From NCBI RefSeq assembly GCF_002198675.1, contig NZ_MWLL01000160.1, positions 30,730 to 94,729 of the forward strand: a stretch of 64,000 bases of DNA, written 5' to 3'. Shown here piece after piece: positions 46,451 to 54,383 of this stretch. The translations under genes were made by a program, and so were the position numbers. The notes beneath the pieces are model-generated. The model saw only the letters and a list, made by a program, of their open reading frames with translations. It had not been told where the DNA came from and made no database searches. Source of the DNA: Kineosporia sp. R_H_3 (GTDB taxonomy: Bacteria; Actinomycetota; Actinomycetes; Actinomycetales; Kineosporiaceae). Positions within the stretch are counted from its first letter, which is position 1, and each line of letters opens with the position of its first letter.

Positions 46451-49400
46451 CGGACCGCTCCGAACCGGTCGTCGAGCATCGCGACGACCGGGTCGAGCTG
46501 CAGGCTGCGCTCGAACCGGCTCGCGTGGTCGCGGGCCGCGGCCCGGTCGTCCTCGGACGCCGACAGGACCCGCCGCGCGGTCTCGACGAACCCGTCGCGC
46601 AGCGCCTCCACCGTGAGCGCCGGCGGCCGGACCCACAGCGGGTACCCCTCGAGGACGTCCTGCGCGGCGTGCGGCATCTCGTGCGCCGAGAGCACCGGCA
46701 GGCCCGTCGCCATGTACTCGTACACCTTTCCCGAGGTCACGAACCGGCCTCCGGCCAGGGCGAGGAGGAGCGCGTCCCACCGGCCGTAGGTCGCCGCGAC
46801 GTCGGCCTTCGCCACCGGCCCGCCGTACGTGACGCCGTGCACGCCGGCCCGGGCGATGACCGCGGCGTTGCCGTTGGCGCCGGCCGCCCAACCGGCCCCG
46901 ACGTGCCCGCGGAAGGTCAGCGTCGAGCGGGCGAGCACCTCGTCCTGCTCCCGGGCGGCCGCCCAGGCGTCGACGACGAGCGACAGGTGGGCCGGCGTGA
47001 GGTTGACCGTGCCGAGGTAGCCGAACGCGAGGCCGGCCGCCGGGTCCGGGCGCCGCGCGACCGCGAGGTCCGTGCCGAGGTCGGCGTCGAACCCGTTGCG
47101 GGCCACGTGCACCCGCGACGCGAGCTCCGGGTACCGCTCGCGGTAGAACGCCGCGATCGGCTCGTTGACCGTGCAGACCGCCTCGGCCCCCGCGAGGACG
47201 CGCCGCTCCCAGCGCCCCCGCCGGGTGCGCGGGCCGAAGGCCTCGCCCTCGCCGAGGACGTCCACCGACCAGCCGTCGCGGAAGTCGACGACGTACGGCG
47301 TCCCGGTCCTGCGCCGGACGTGCCGGGCGACGGCGAGTGTCGTGTACGGGGCGGGGGAGACCAGGAGCAGGTCCGCCGGGCGGTCCCGGACGACGGCCTC
47401 GGTCCCGCGCTCGAGGGTGCGCCGCCAGGGCCCGAAGACCTTCTCCGGGAAGGGGATCGTGTCGAGCCGGTGGCGCAGGCGGACCCAGCGGGTCGGGTGC
47501 TTGGCCCGGAACCAGGAGTACGCGCGCACGTCGGGGTCGAGGTCCGCGCGGCGCAGCGGGAGCTCGACGATGCGGACCCGCGGGTCGACGAGGTCGAGGA
47601 GGCTGAGGTCGAGCCCGTACTCGAGGTCCCACGCGTGCCGGTCGATCGTCACGACGGTGACGTCCCAGCCGCGGTCGACGAAGAGGTTGGCCGTGGCCCG
47701 CATCCGGTACGCGCTGCTCTTCGCCGCCGGCGGGAAGCCGATGGCGACGTAGACGAGGTGCGGCCGCGCGTCGTCCCCGGGCCGGACGCCGTCCGCCGCG
47801 CTGCGTGCGGCCGGTACGAGGACGTCGAGCAGCCGCGGCAGGACGGCGGTCGTGCCGTAGCGCGCCCGGACGACCGCTGCCGCCTCCGCCGCGGTCCGCG
47901 CGCGGACGTCGTCCGGTTCCGCGGCGAGGGCGAGGACCCGGGCGGCCGCCTCCTGCGGCGACCGGACCACCCACTCGGCCGGGAAGACCGCGGCCGCGCC
48001 GCCGAACTCCGCGACGTCCGGCCAGTCCCGCGTCACGGGCAGGCAGCCCGCGGCGACGGCCTCGCAGAACGCCACTCCGTGCGACTCGCGCCGGCTCGAC
48101 GACAGCACGTACCCGGCGTCCCGCAGCACCTCCGGCAGGTCCGCGGTCCATCCCGTGCGGACCACGGCGTCCCCGGCCGCCGCGATCCGGCGCAGCACCT
48201 CGGCCCGGTACCGGCGCCCGGGCGGCAGCTGCGGCTCGGTCCAGTCCGCTCCGACGAGGAGCAGCCGCCACCGGGGGTCGTGCCGCCGCAGCTCGTCGAG
48301 CACCTCGAGGGCCCACAGCGGGTCCTTGACGGGCTGCGCCCAGCCCACGACCGCCACCGTGCGCGCGGCGTCCGGCCCCGCGGCGGAGGGGACGCGCCCG
48401 TCCGGGGGCGGGCCGTCGAGGGCGACGGGGTTCGGGACGACGTGCACCCGGGGTCCGCCCCGCCGTGTCCTCGCCGGTGCCAGGGCCGGGACGACGTGCC
48501 GGACGAGCGACTCGAGCTGGCCGCCGACGAGGACGACGTCGTCCACACGCGACCAGTCGACGAGATGCGGCTCGACGGAGAACGCCTCGACGCTGTGCAG
48601 CCGGACGACGAGGCGGGCGCCCGGCCGGACGACGAGACTCGCCCACACCGCTGCTGCCGTGCACCAGTCCACGACGACGGTGTCCGCCTCGTCCAGGAGG
48701 GCGGCGACCTCGGGGGCGGCGGCGGACACGCCCACCGCGGCCCGCGCCGCCGGGTCCCCCAACCGGGCCCGGGCCAGGACCGCGGGCGCCGGGACGACCC
48801 CGTCGGCGCGCGGCCCGGAGAGGTCGAGGCGGGTCACGCTGGCACCCGCCCCGACGAGCCCCTTCTCGACCTCCCCGAGGAAGTGCGCGTTGCCGTCCGT
48901 CAGGAGCAGCACCCGCGGCCGGTCGCGGGCGTCCGGCGTGCCCGTGGCGCGCGGCGTGCGCAGGTGCAGCCTGGTGTAGGCGGCGGACCGGGTCACCGGG
49001 TCGAGCCAGCCGGACTCCTTGCGGGAGAGCGGGGACGGAGCGTCGAGGGTGTGCAGGCTCCGGTGCAGGAGCACGTGGAGGGCTTGGAGCAGGTGGTCCG
49101 CGGCGGCCGCCGTGCGCCCGACGGCGAGGGCCCGGTCGGCGGCGTCCGCGAGCGTCCGGGCGGCCGCGCGGACCGCTGCCCGGTCGGGATCCTCGGCGGC
49201 CCCGGCGTCCGCGGCAGCGCCGCCGGACGTGTCGGTGAGGTCGAGGTCGAGCAGGACCTGCTGGCCTCCGAGCCGGGCCAGCAGGTCGGCGCCGCGGGCC
49301 TGGCGCAGGGCCCGGGCGACGACGTCGAGGGCCTGCGCGTGCCGGCCCTCGCGGCGCAGCCCGTCGACGAGCGACGGTGCCTGCCGCAGGGCCGCCGTCC

Positions 49401-49533
49401 GGGTCCTGTCGTCGTCCACCGCGCGCAGCCAGGCGCCGGCGGACATCTCGGTGCGCACGTCGGCGTGCGTGTCGGTGTGCGTGTCGGTGTGCGTGTCGGT
49501 GTGCACGTCGGCGTGCATGTCGCTGGTCGTCAC
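46447..49533 (-). CDS. Two-domain (tandem) glycosyltransferase
   Basis: A 1028-residue protein with two GT-B units. Unit 1 (about 200-610): PRVLLLTDGNAHFLGEVEKGL, VVRLHSVEAFSVEPHLV, AVVGWAQPVKDPLWALEVL and SSRRESHGVAFCEAVAAG. Unit 2 (about 620-1020): LVYVAIGFPPAAKSSAYRMRA, YVVDFRDGWSVD, FGYLGTVNLTPAHLSLVVDA and VYEYMATGLPVLSAHE. It could add two successive sugars or alternate two linkages of a repeat. A His/Asp-rich tandem repeat lies at the N-terminus. The GTG start at 49533 overlaps the epimerase stop (GTGA). Unit 1 resembles the GT at 42998. Confidence 0.88.
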   Translation of the reverse strand: MTTSDMHADVHTDTHTDTHTDTHADVRTEMSAGAWLRAVDDDRTRTAALRQAPSLVDGLRREGRHAQALDVVARALRQARGADLLARLGGQQVLLDLDLTDTSGGAAADAGAAEDPDRAAVRAAARTLADAADRALAVGRTAAAADHLLQALHVLLHRSLHTLDAPSPLSRKESGWLDPVTRSAAYTRLHLRTPRATGTPDARDRPRVLLLTDGNAHFLGEVEKGLVGAGASVTRLDLSGPRADGVVPAPAVLARARLGDPAARAAVGVSAAAPEVAALLDEADTVVVDWCTAAAVWASLVVRPGARLVVRLHSVEAFSVEPHLVDWSRVDDVVLVGGQLESLVRHVVPALAPARTRRGGPRVHVVPNPVALDGPPPDGRVPSAAGPDAARTVAVVGWAQPVKDPLWALEVLDELRRHDPRWRLLLVGADWTEPQLPPGRRYRAEVLRRIAAAGDAVVRTGWTADLPEVLRDAGYVLSSSRRESHGVAFCEAVAAGCLPVTRDWPDVAEFGGAAAVFPAEWVVRSPQEAAARVLALAAEPDDVRARTAAEAAAVVRARYGTTAVLPRLLDVLVPAARSAADGVRPGDDARPHLVYVAIGFPPAAKSSAYRMRATANLFVDRGWDVTVVTIDRHAWDLEYGLDLSLLDLVDPRVRIVELPLRRADLDPDVRAYSWFRAKHPTRWVRLRHRLDTIPFPEKVFGPWRRTLERGTEAVVRDRPADLLLVSPAPYTTLAVARHVRRRTGTPYVVDFRDGWSVDVLGEGEAFGPRTRRGRWERRVLAGAEAVCTVNEPIAAFYRERYPELASRVHVARNGFDADLGTDLAVARRPDPAAGLAFGYLGTVNLTPAHLSLVVDAWAAAREQDEVLARSTLTFRGHVGAGWAAGANGNAAVIARAGVHGVTYGGPVAKADVAATYGRWDALLLALAGGRFVTSGKVYEYMATGLPVLSAHEMPHAAQDVLEGYPLWVRPPALTVEALRDGFVETARRVLSASEDDRAAARDHASRFERSLQLDPVVAMLDDRFGAVR
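49444..49515 (-). repeat. 12-bp tandem repeat encoding HTDT units
   Basis: Three perfect copies of CACACCGACACG (49468-49503) are flanked by two CACGCCGACGTG units (49456-49467, 49504-49515) and a decayed sixth unit. They encode HADV-HTDT-HTDT-HTDT-HADV-RTEM at the N-terminus of the two-domain glycosyltransferase. Changes in copy number would stay in frame. Confidence 0.85.
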
Positions 49534-50600
49534 ACCCGGGCCGTGACCCGTCGTGCGGCGAGCGCCGTGGCCACGGCCGACGCGGCGTCGCCGGCGCCGT
49601 ACGGGGTCGCGTCCGTCGGGGCGGGGTCGAGGCCGGCCAGCGCCCGCGGCAGGTCCGCCGGCTCGGCGAGGACGTTCCAGCCGAGGTCGACCGTCTCGGT
49701 CCACTCGGTCTCGGTCCGCAGGGTGACGCACGGGGTCCGCAGCAGGAACGCCTCCTTCTGCAGGCCGCCGGAGTCGGTGACGACGGCGCGGGCCCCGACG
49801 AGGGCGGCCACGGTCTGCGGGTACGGCAGCGGCGGGCTGACCCTGACCCGGCCGCGGTCCAGCGGGACGCCGTGCTCGCGGGCGCGGGCGACGAGCCGCG
49901 GGTGGGCGAGCAGGAGGACCGGCACGGGCAGCTGCGCGAGGGCCTCGCAGACGGCGGCGAGCCGCTGCGGGTCGTCGGTGTTCTCCGCACGGTGCACCGT
50001 CGCGACGACGTACCCGGACTCCCGCAGGTCCTCGGGCACCGGCGACGGCCGGTCGGCGACCTGGTCGCGCGTCCGCAGGCAGACGTCGGTCATGACGTCG
50101 CCGACGAGCACGCTGCGCGCCGACAGGCCCTCGGACGCGAGGTGCGCCATCGCCGTCCCGGTCGGGGCGAGCAGGAGGTCCGCGGCGTGGTCGGTGAGGA
50201 CCCGGTTGTGCTCCTCGGGCATCCTGCGGTTGAACGAGCGCAGGCCGGCCTCGAGGTGCGCCACCGGCAGATGCAGCTTCACGGCGGCGACCGCGGCGGC
50301 GAGCGTCGAGTTCGTGTCCCCGTAGACGAGCACCCAGTCGGCGTCGCTGCCGGCGAGCACGGGTTCGAGGGCCGCGAGCATCGCACCGGTCTGGGCGCCG
50401 TGCCGCAGCGAACCCACCCCGAGGTGGACGTCCGGCACCGGGATGGCGAGGTCGTCGAAGAAGACGTCGGACATCGCCGCGTCGTAGTGCTGACCGGTGT
50501 GGACGATGACGTGCTCCGCCCCTGCCGCGTCGAGCGCCCGTGCGACGGGGGCGAGCTTGACGAACTGGGGCCGTGCTCCGACCACGCTGACGATCTTCAT
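49530..50600 (-). CDS. wecB: UDP-N-acetylglucosamine 2-epimerase family protein (WecB/WbpI-like)
   Basis: A 356-residue non-hydrolysing epimerase: KIVSVVGARPQFVKLAPVARA at the start, HTGQHYD, YGDTNSTLAAA, HLEAGLRSFNRRMPEEHNR, TVHRAENTDD and the substrate loop TDSGGLQKEAFLL. WecB converts UDP-GlcNAc to UDP-ManNAc. The WbpI/WlbD relatives act on UDP-2,3-diacetamido-glucuronic acid, and the presence of the other four Wbp-type enzymes favours that last step here. Sequence alone does not separate the two. First gene of the long minus-strand GT operon, divergent from the dehydrogenase at 50898. Confidence 0.94.
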   Translation of the reverse strand: MKIVSVVGARPQFVKLAPVARALDAAGAEHVIVHTGQHYDAAMSDVFFDDLAIPVPDVHLGVGSLRHGAQTGAMLAALEPVLAGSDADWVLVYGDTNSTLAAAVAAVKLHLPVAHLEAGLRSFNRRMPEEHNRVLTDHAADLLLAPTGTAMAHLASEGLSARSVLVGDVMTDVCLRTRDQVADRPSPVPEDLRESGYVVATVHRAENTDDPQRLAAVCEALAQLPVPVLLLAHPRLVARAREHGVPLDRGRVRVSPPLPYPQTVAALVGARAVVTDSGGLQKEAFLLRTPCVTLRTETEWTETVDLGWNVLAEPADLPRALAGLDPAPTDATPYGAGDAASAVATALAARRVTARV

Positions 50601-50897
50601 CGGGATGGGCACCTTCGGGGGTCTTCCGGGGCGCGCCCGGCCGGTTCCAGCGTAGGCAGCGCGGCGGGGCCGTCCTGCTCCGGAAGGGTTGCGTCGACAG
50701 GTGTTCCCCCGTACGTCGTCCGCTGTTCCCCGGGGAGTCGGGCACGTCCCCGAGGCGTCGGCCGCCATTGCCCGCGGCGTCGGTTCCCGTTCATCTGCGA
50801 CGGGTCCGGGCGCACTACGGTGACCCACCGTCCGGGCACGTGGTCCGGGCGCACGCGGACGCCGGCCCGTACCGGCGCACCGACCCGAAGGGGCCCC
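50601..50897. promoter_or_regulatory. Divergent promoter region of wecB and wbpA with repeats
   Basis: GTTCCCC occurs at 50703-50709 and 50725-50731, exactly 22 bases (two 11-nt units) apart, one mismatch from the PHO-box core. A dyad ACGGTG/CACCGT (50817-50822, 50826-50831) overlaps TACGGT, a possible -10 for the dehydrogenase gene. No gene was seen in these 297 bases. Confidence 0.4.
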
Positions 50898-52190
50898 GTG
50901 AGGATCGCCGTCGTCGCACTCGGCAAGATCGGCCTGCCGCTCGCCGTCCAGTTCGCCACGAAGGGCCACGACGTCGTCGGCGTCGACGTCGACCCCCGCG
51001 TCGTCGACCTCGTCAACGCCGGCACCGAGCCCTTCCCGGGCGAGCACGACCTCGCGCGTCTGCTCGCGGAGAACGTCGCGGCCGGCCGGCTGCGGGCGAC
51101 GACCGAGTACAAGGACGCCGTCCCCGGCAGCGACGCCGTCGTCCTCGTCGTGCCGCTGTTCGTCGACGAGCGGACGGCGGAGCCCGACTTCGGCTGGATG
51201 GACGCCGCGACGGCCTCGCTCGCCGAGTGCCTGACCCCTGGCACGCTCGTCGCGTACGAGACGACGCTGCCCGTCGGGACCACGCGGACCCGTTGGAAGC
51301 CCATGCTGGAGAACGGGTCCGGCCTCGTCGAGGGGCGGGACTTCCACCTGGTGTTCAGCCCGGAGCGGGTGCTCACCGGTCGGGTCTTCGCCGACCTGCG
51401 CAAGTACCCCAAGCTCGTCGGCGGGCTGACGCCCGAGGGCGCCGCCCGGGCGACCGCGTTCTACGAGGCGGTGCTCGACTTCGACCCGCGCCCTGACCTG
51501 GCGCGCGGCAACGGCGTCTGGGACCTCGGCAGCGCCGAGGCGGCCGAGATGGCCAAGCTCGCCGAGACGACGTACCGGGACGTGAACATCGGGCTCGCCA
51601 ACCAGTTCGCCCGGTTCGCGGGCGCGCACGGGATCGACGTCATGCAGGTCGTCGAGGCGAGCAACAGCCAGCCGTACAGCCACATCCACACCCCGGGCAT
51701 CGCGGTCGGCGGCCACTGCATCCCGGTCTACCCGCGCCTGTACCTGTGGAACGACCCGGACGCGACCGTCGTCCGGGCCGCCCGGCGGGCCAACGCCGAG
51801 ATGCCCGACCATGCGGTCGACCTGCTCGAGGCGGCGCACGGGGACCTCGCCGGCCAGCGGGTCGTCGTCCTCGGCGCGGCCTACCGCGGCGGGGTCAAGG
51901 AGACCGCGTTCTCCGGCGTCTTCCCCACGGTCGAGGCGCTCGCCGGTCGCGGTGCCGAACCGGTCGTCCACGACCCGCTCTACTCCGACGACGAGCTGGA
52001 GCGGCTGGGGCTGACGCCGTACGCGCTCGGCACACCCGTCGACGCGGCCGTGGTCCAGGCCGACCACGCCGGCTACCGGGCGCTGACCCCGGCGGACCTG
52101 CCGGGCGTGCGGACCCTCGTCGACGGCCGCCGGGTCACCGACCCCGCGCTGTGGGGCGGCGTGACGCGGCGGGTCATCGGCGCCCCCTGA
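50898..52190 (+). CDS. wbpA: UDP-N-acetylhexosamine 6-dehydrogenase (WbpA/WecC-like)
   Basis: A 430-residue UDP-glucose/GDP-mannose dehydrogenase family enzyme. The N-terminal NAD domain starts RIAVVALGKIGLPLAVQFA; the linker helix has ETTYRDVNIGLANQFARFA; catalytic C274 lies in GGHCIPVYP; the C-terminal UDP-binding domain follows (VVVLGAAYRGGVKETAFSG). It oxidises C6 of a UDP-N-acetylhexosamine to the uronic acid. NS(Q)PYSHIHTPGIAVGGHC is closer to WecC/WbpA than to Ugd. As WbpA it would make UDP-GlcNAcA, the first step. The start is GTG 50898 with GAAGGGG upstream. It converges on the acetyltransferase gene. Confidence 0.93.
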   Translation: MRIAVVALGKIGLPLAVQFATKGHDVVGVDVDPRVVDLVNAGTEPFPGEHDLARLLAENVAAGRLRATTEYKDAVPGSDAVVLVVPLFVDERTAEPDFGWMDAATASLAECLTPGTLVAYETTLPVGTTRTRWKPMLENGSGLVEGRDFHLVFSPERVLTGRVFADLRKYPKLVGGLTPEGAARATAFYEAVLDFDPRPDLARGNGVWDLGSAEAAEMAKLAETTYRDVNIGLANQFARFAGAHGIDVMQVVEASNSQPYSHIHTPGIAVGGHCIPVYPRLYLWNDPDATVVRAARRANAEMPDHAVDLLEAAHGDLAGQRVVVLGAAYRGGVKETAFSGVFPTVEALAGRGAEPVVHDPLYSDDELERLGLTPYALGTPVDAAVVQADHAGYRALTPADLPGVRTLVDGRRVTDPALWGGVTRRVIGAP

Positions 52191-52206
52191 CCGCGGTGCC
52201 CGCGCG

Positions 52207-52833
52207 TCACCCGTCGACGCGCGCGAGACCGTCCGGACCCTCGACGTAGCGCTCGGCCGTCTGCGGGCAGACCCAGCGCTGCCCGTCGTCCGTCGTGCCG
52301 TCGGCGACGAGCCGGACGCCGGCCCGGCCCACCCAGCCGATCCGGCGGGCGGGCACGCCCACGACGAGCGCGTGGTCCGGCACGTCCTCGACGACGACGG
52401 CGCCGGCCGCGACGAGCGCCCAGCGGCCGACGGTCACCGGTGCGACGCACACGGCACGGGCGCCGATCGACGCGCCCTCGCGCACCGTGACGCCGACGGC
52501 GTCCCAGTCGGACGCCGACTTGAGGGCGCCGTCCGGGGTCACCGCCCGTGGGTTGTGGTCGTTCGTGAAGACGACCGCCGGGCCGACGAAGACGCCGTCC
52601 TCGAGGACGGCCGGCTCGTAGACGAGCGCGTAGTTCTGGATCTTGCAGCGCGACCCCACCCGGACACCGGTGCCGACGTACACACCTCGCCCGACCACGA
52701 CGTCCTCGCCGAGGACGGCGTCCTCGCGGACCTGTGCCAGGTGCCACACCGAGGTGCCGTCCCCGATCCTGGCGGAGGGGTGGACCTCGGCCGAGGCGTG
52801 GATCCGGGTGCGGGCGGTCGCGGGGGCGGTCAT
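52207..52833 (-). CDS. wbpD: UDP-amino-sugar N-acetyltransferase, WbpD/WlbB-like
   Basis: A 208-residue left-handed beta-helix transferase. Hexapeptide repeats run from IHASAEVHPSARIGDGTSV to ASIGARAVCVAPVTVG. The core carries RCKIQNYALVY, GPAVVFTNDHNPRAV and LVVGVPARRIGWVGRAG, the signatures of WbpD/WlbB, which acetylate the 3-amino group of UDP-2-acetamido-3-amino-glucuronic acid. The His of NDHNPR and the Asn of KIQN are key positions in that family. The start is ATG 52833 with AGAGGG upstream; longer in-frame starts lack this. PHO-box-like repeats lie 115-150 bases upstream in its direction. Confidence 0.93.
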   Translation of the reverse strand: MTAPATARTRIHASAEVHPSARIGDGTSVWHLAQVREDAVLGEDVVVGRGVYVGTGVRVGSRCKIQNYALVYEPAVLEDGVFVGPAVVFTNDHNPRAVTPDGALKSASDWDAVGVTVREGASIGARAVCVAPVTVGRWALVAAGAVVVEDVPDHALVVGVPARRIGWVGRAGVRLVADGTTDDGQRWVCPQTAERYVEGPDGLARVDG

Positions 52834-52946
52834 GCGTCCCTCTTCCTCGGGAAGTTCCCGGGCTTCTCCGGGCAGGTCGGACCGCTCATGAGAGCGGGAC
52901 GCCCCGACCGCGCGGCGTGCTGTGTCCGGCGCCACGCCGTCGTCCT

Positions 52947-52982
52947 GGTGAACGTTCGCTGAACGCCCTGCCGACGGTGAAC
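52947..52982 (-). promoter_or_regulatory. PHO-box-like repeats upstream of the acetyltransferase gene
   Basis: Reading minus: GTTCACC (52982-52976), GTTCAGC (52964-52958) and GTTCACC (52953-52947). The last two have an exact 11-base period. TAGACT (52993-52998) on the plus strand is the likely -10 of the divergent small gene, so a protein bound here could affect both genes. Confidence 0.5.
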
Positions 52983-53037
52983 GGCACGTGCCTAGACTGC
53001 AAACGGTTCCATGTCACAGCCGCCCGGAGGTCGCACC

Positions 53038-53298
53038 ATGGACGTCGACCAGGAGATCCGCCGTCTCTCGGCCACCCTCGCGGTGCGCCACCCGCTCTTC
53101 GCGCCGCAGACGGTCGAGCGTCTCGTCGCCCGGCTGTTCGAGAGCTACGCGGACGCCAGGGTGCGGACGTACCTGCCCGTCCTCGTCGAGCGCGCCGCGG
53201 ACGCGCAGCTGCGCGACCTCGACCGCGACTACGCCGGCGACCGGGCGTCGCACACGGTCTCGCTGCGCGGCGCCGACGAGGCAGCGCTCAGCGCCTGA
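53038..53298 (+). CDS. Small three-helix-bundle protein
   Basis: An 86-residue all-helical protein: DQEIRRLSATLAVRHPLF, QTVERLVARLFESYADARV, then RTYLPVLVERAADAQLRDLD. This matches small actinobacterial proteins annotated as three-helix-bundle dimerisation domains, whose role is unknown. The start is ATG 53038 with GGAGG eight bases upstream. An in-frame ATG at 53011 would give a nearly leaderless transcript from TAGACT (52993-52998), so a nine-residue longer form is possible. It is divergent from the acetyltransferase. Confidence 0.78.
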   Translation: MDVDQEIRRLSATLAVRHPLFAPQTVERLVARLFESYADARVRTYLPVLVERAADAQLRDLDRDYAGDRASHTVSLRGADEAALSA

Positions 53299-53396
53299 GG
53301 CGCAGGTCGCGCCGCCGTCGCGGTGAACGGTCGGCGACGGGGCGGTGAAACCGGGATGCACGCCTCGCTGTCGGGTTCCGCCCGATCCGGACGGGC

Positions 53397-54383
53397 GTGA
53401 CGATGGGGGACGGGGGCGCCGCGACGGCGGCCCCGGGGCGAGCGGAGGACCACCCGGTGGGCGTGCGGCGCAGGTCGTGGAGCGGTGTCACGGGGTCGCG
53501 ACCCGGTGAGCCGGTCGAGATCTCGGCGTTCGTCCGGGCGCTGCCGGACGTCGTCGCCGCGGAACGGCTCGCAGCGGTCCTGCTCGCCGGCTCCCCGGAG
53601 CGCCTGCGCCACCTGCGGACCGCGGCGGCCGTCGCGCTGACCGCCTCCGAGACGGTGGCCCCGGACCGGCTCGAGGTCCTGCTCAGTGCGACCGTGCTGC
53701 ACGACATCGGTTACGCCGACGTGGTCCGCAGCACCGGCTTCCACCCCCTGGACGGTGCGGAGTGGCTGCGTGCCCACGGTGCACCGGCGGACGTCGCCGG
53801 GGTGGTCGCCCACCATTCCGAGGCCGTCCTGCTGCCCGGCGCCGACGCCTACCTGACCCGGCTGGGCCGGCTGCCCCGCCCCGAGCCGACGCTCGCCGAC
53901 GTCGTCACGTACGCAGACCAGACGACGACCCCCGACGGCCGCCGGACGGCGCTGCTCGACCGGCTGCGCGAGCGGCGCCTGCGACGGCCCGCCACCGGTC
54001 CGGCCGCCTGCGAGACGCAGCGCCGCCGCGCGGAACGGCTCGTCCACGCCGTCACCCGGGTCACCGCCCGGCTCGACCGGATCGGCGCCGCCGACGTCTC
54101 GCTGCACGCCGTCGACCCGTACCTGGCGCCGAGCCGGCCGCTGCCGGACGACGAGGTCGTGGCGCAGGTCCTCGAGGCGGTCCCCCTGCTCGGTGCCGCC
54201 GACGGGCTGGACCGTGCCGAACGCGTCCGGGCCGCCGTCCATGCCGCGCGGTTGCTGCTCGCAGCCGACTGCGACCCGGCGTGGGACGACCTGATCGCGA
54301 CGGCCTGCCGGCTGCTCGGCCGGGACGCGCCGTCCGTCCCCGGGTCTCTCGCCGAGCCGCCCCGGGTTACGCTCCGCCGGTGA
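53397..54383 (+). CDS. HD-domain protein
   Basis: A 328-residue protein with an HD metal-binding phosphohydrolase-like domain near residues 75-185: LRHLRTAAAVAL, the HD pair in SATVLHDIGYAD, FHPLDGAEWLRAHG and VVAHHSEA, then VTYADQTTTPDG. The C-terminal ~140 residues are helical and not recognised. It may hydrolyse a nucleotide or phosphate ester; the substrate is unknown. The start is GTG 53397 or ATG 53403, neither with a strong ribosome site. Its stop overlaps the start of the next gene (GTGA), so they are coupled. Confidence 0.82.
   Translation: MTMGDGGAATAAPGRAEDHPVGVRRRSWSGVTGSRPGEPVEISAFVRALPDVVAAERLAAVLLAGSPERLRHLRTAAAVALTASETVAPDRLEVLLSATVLHDIGYADVVRSTGFHPLDGAEWLRAHGAPADVAGVVAHHSEAVLLPGADAYLTRLGRLPRPEPTLADVVTYADQTTTPDGRRTALLDRLRERRLRRPATGPAACETQRRRAERLVHAVTRVTARLDRIGAADVSLHAVDPYLAPSRPLPDDEVVAQVLEAVPLLGAADGLDRAERVRAAVHAARLLLAADCDPAWDDLIATACRLLGRDAPSVPGSLAEPPRVTLRR

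Noticed and set aside
49444-49515. CRISPR-like or regulatory iteron reading of the 12-bp repeats
   Set aside because: The repeats are contiguous, short, without spacers and in frame within a coding region.
49533-50745. N-terminal extension of the tandem glycosyltransferase to 50745
   Set aside because: It would overlap the epimerase gene completely in another frame. The GTGA coupling at 49533 gives a natural start.
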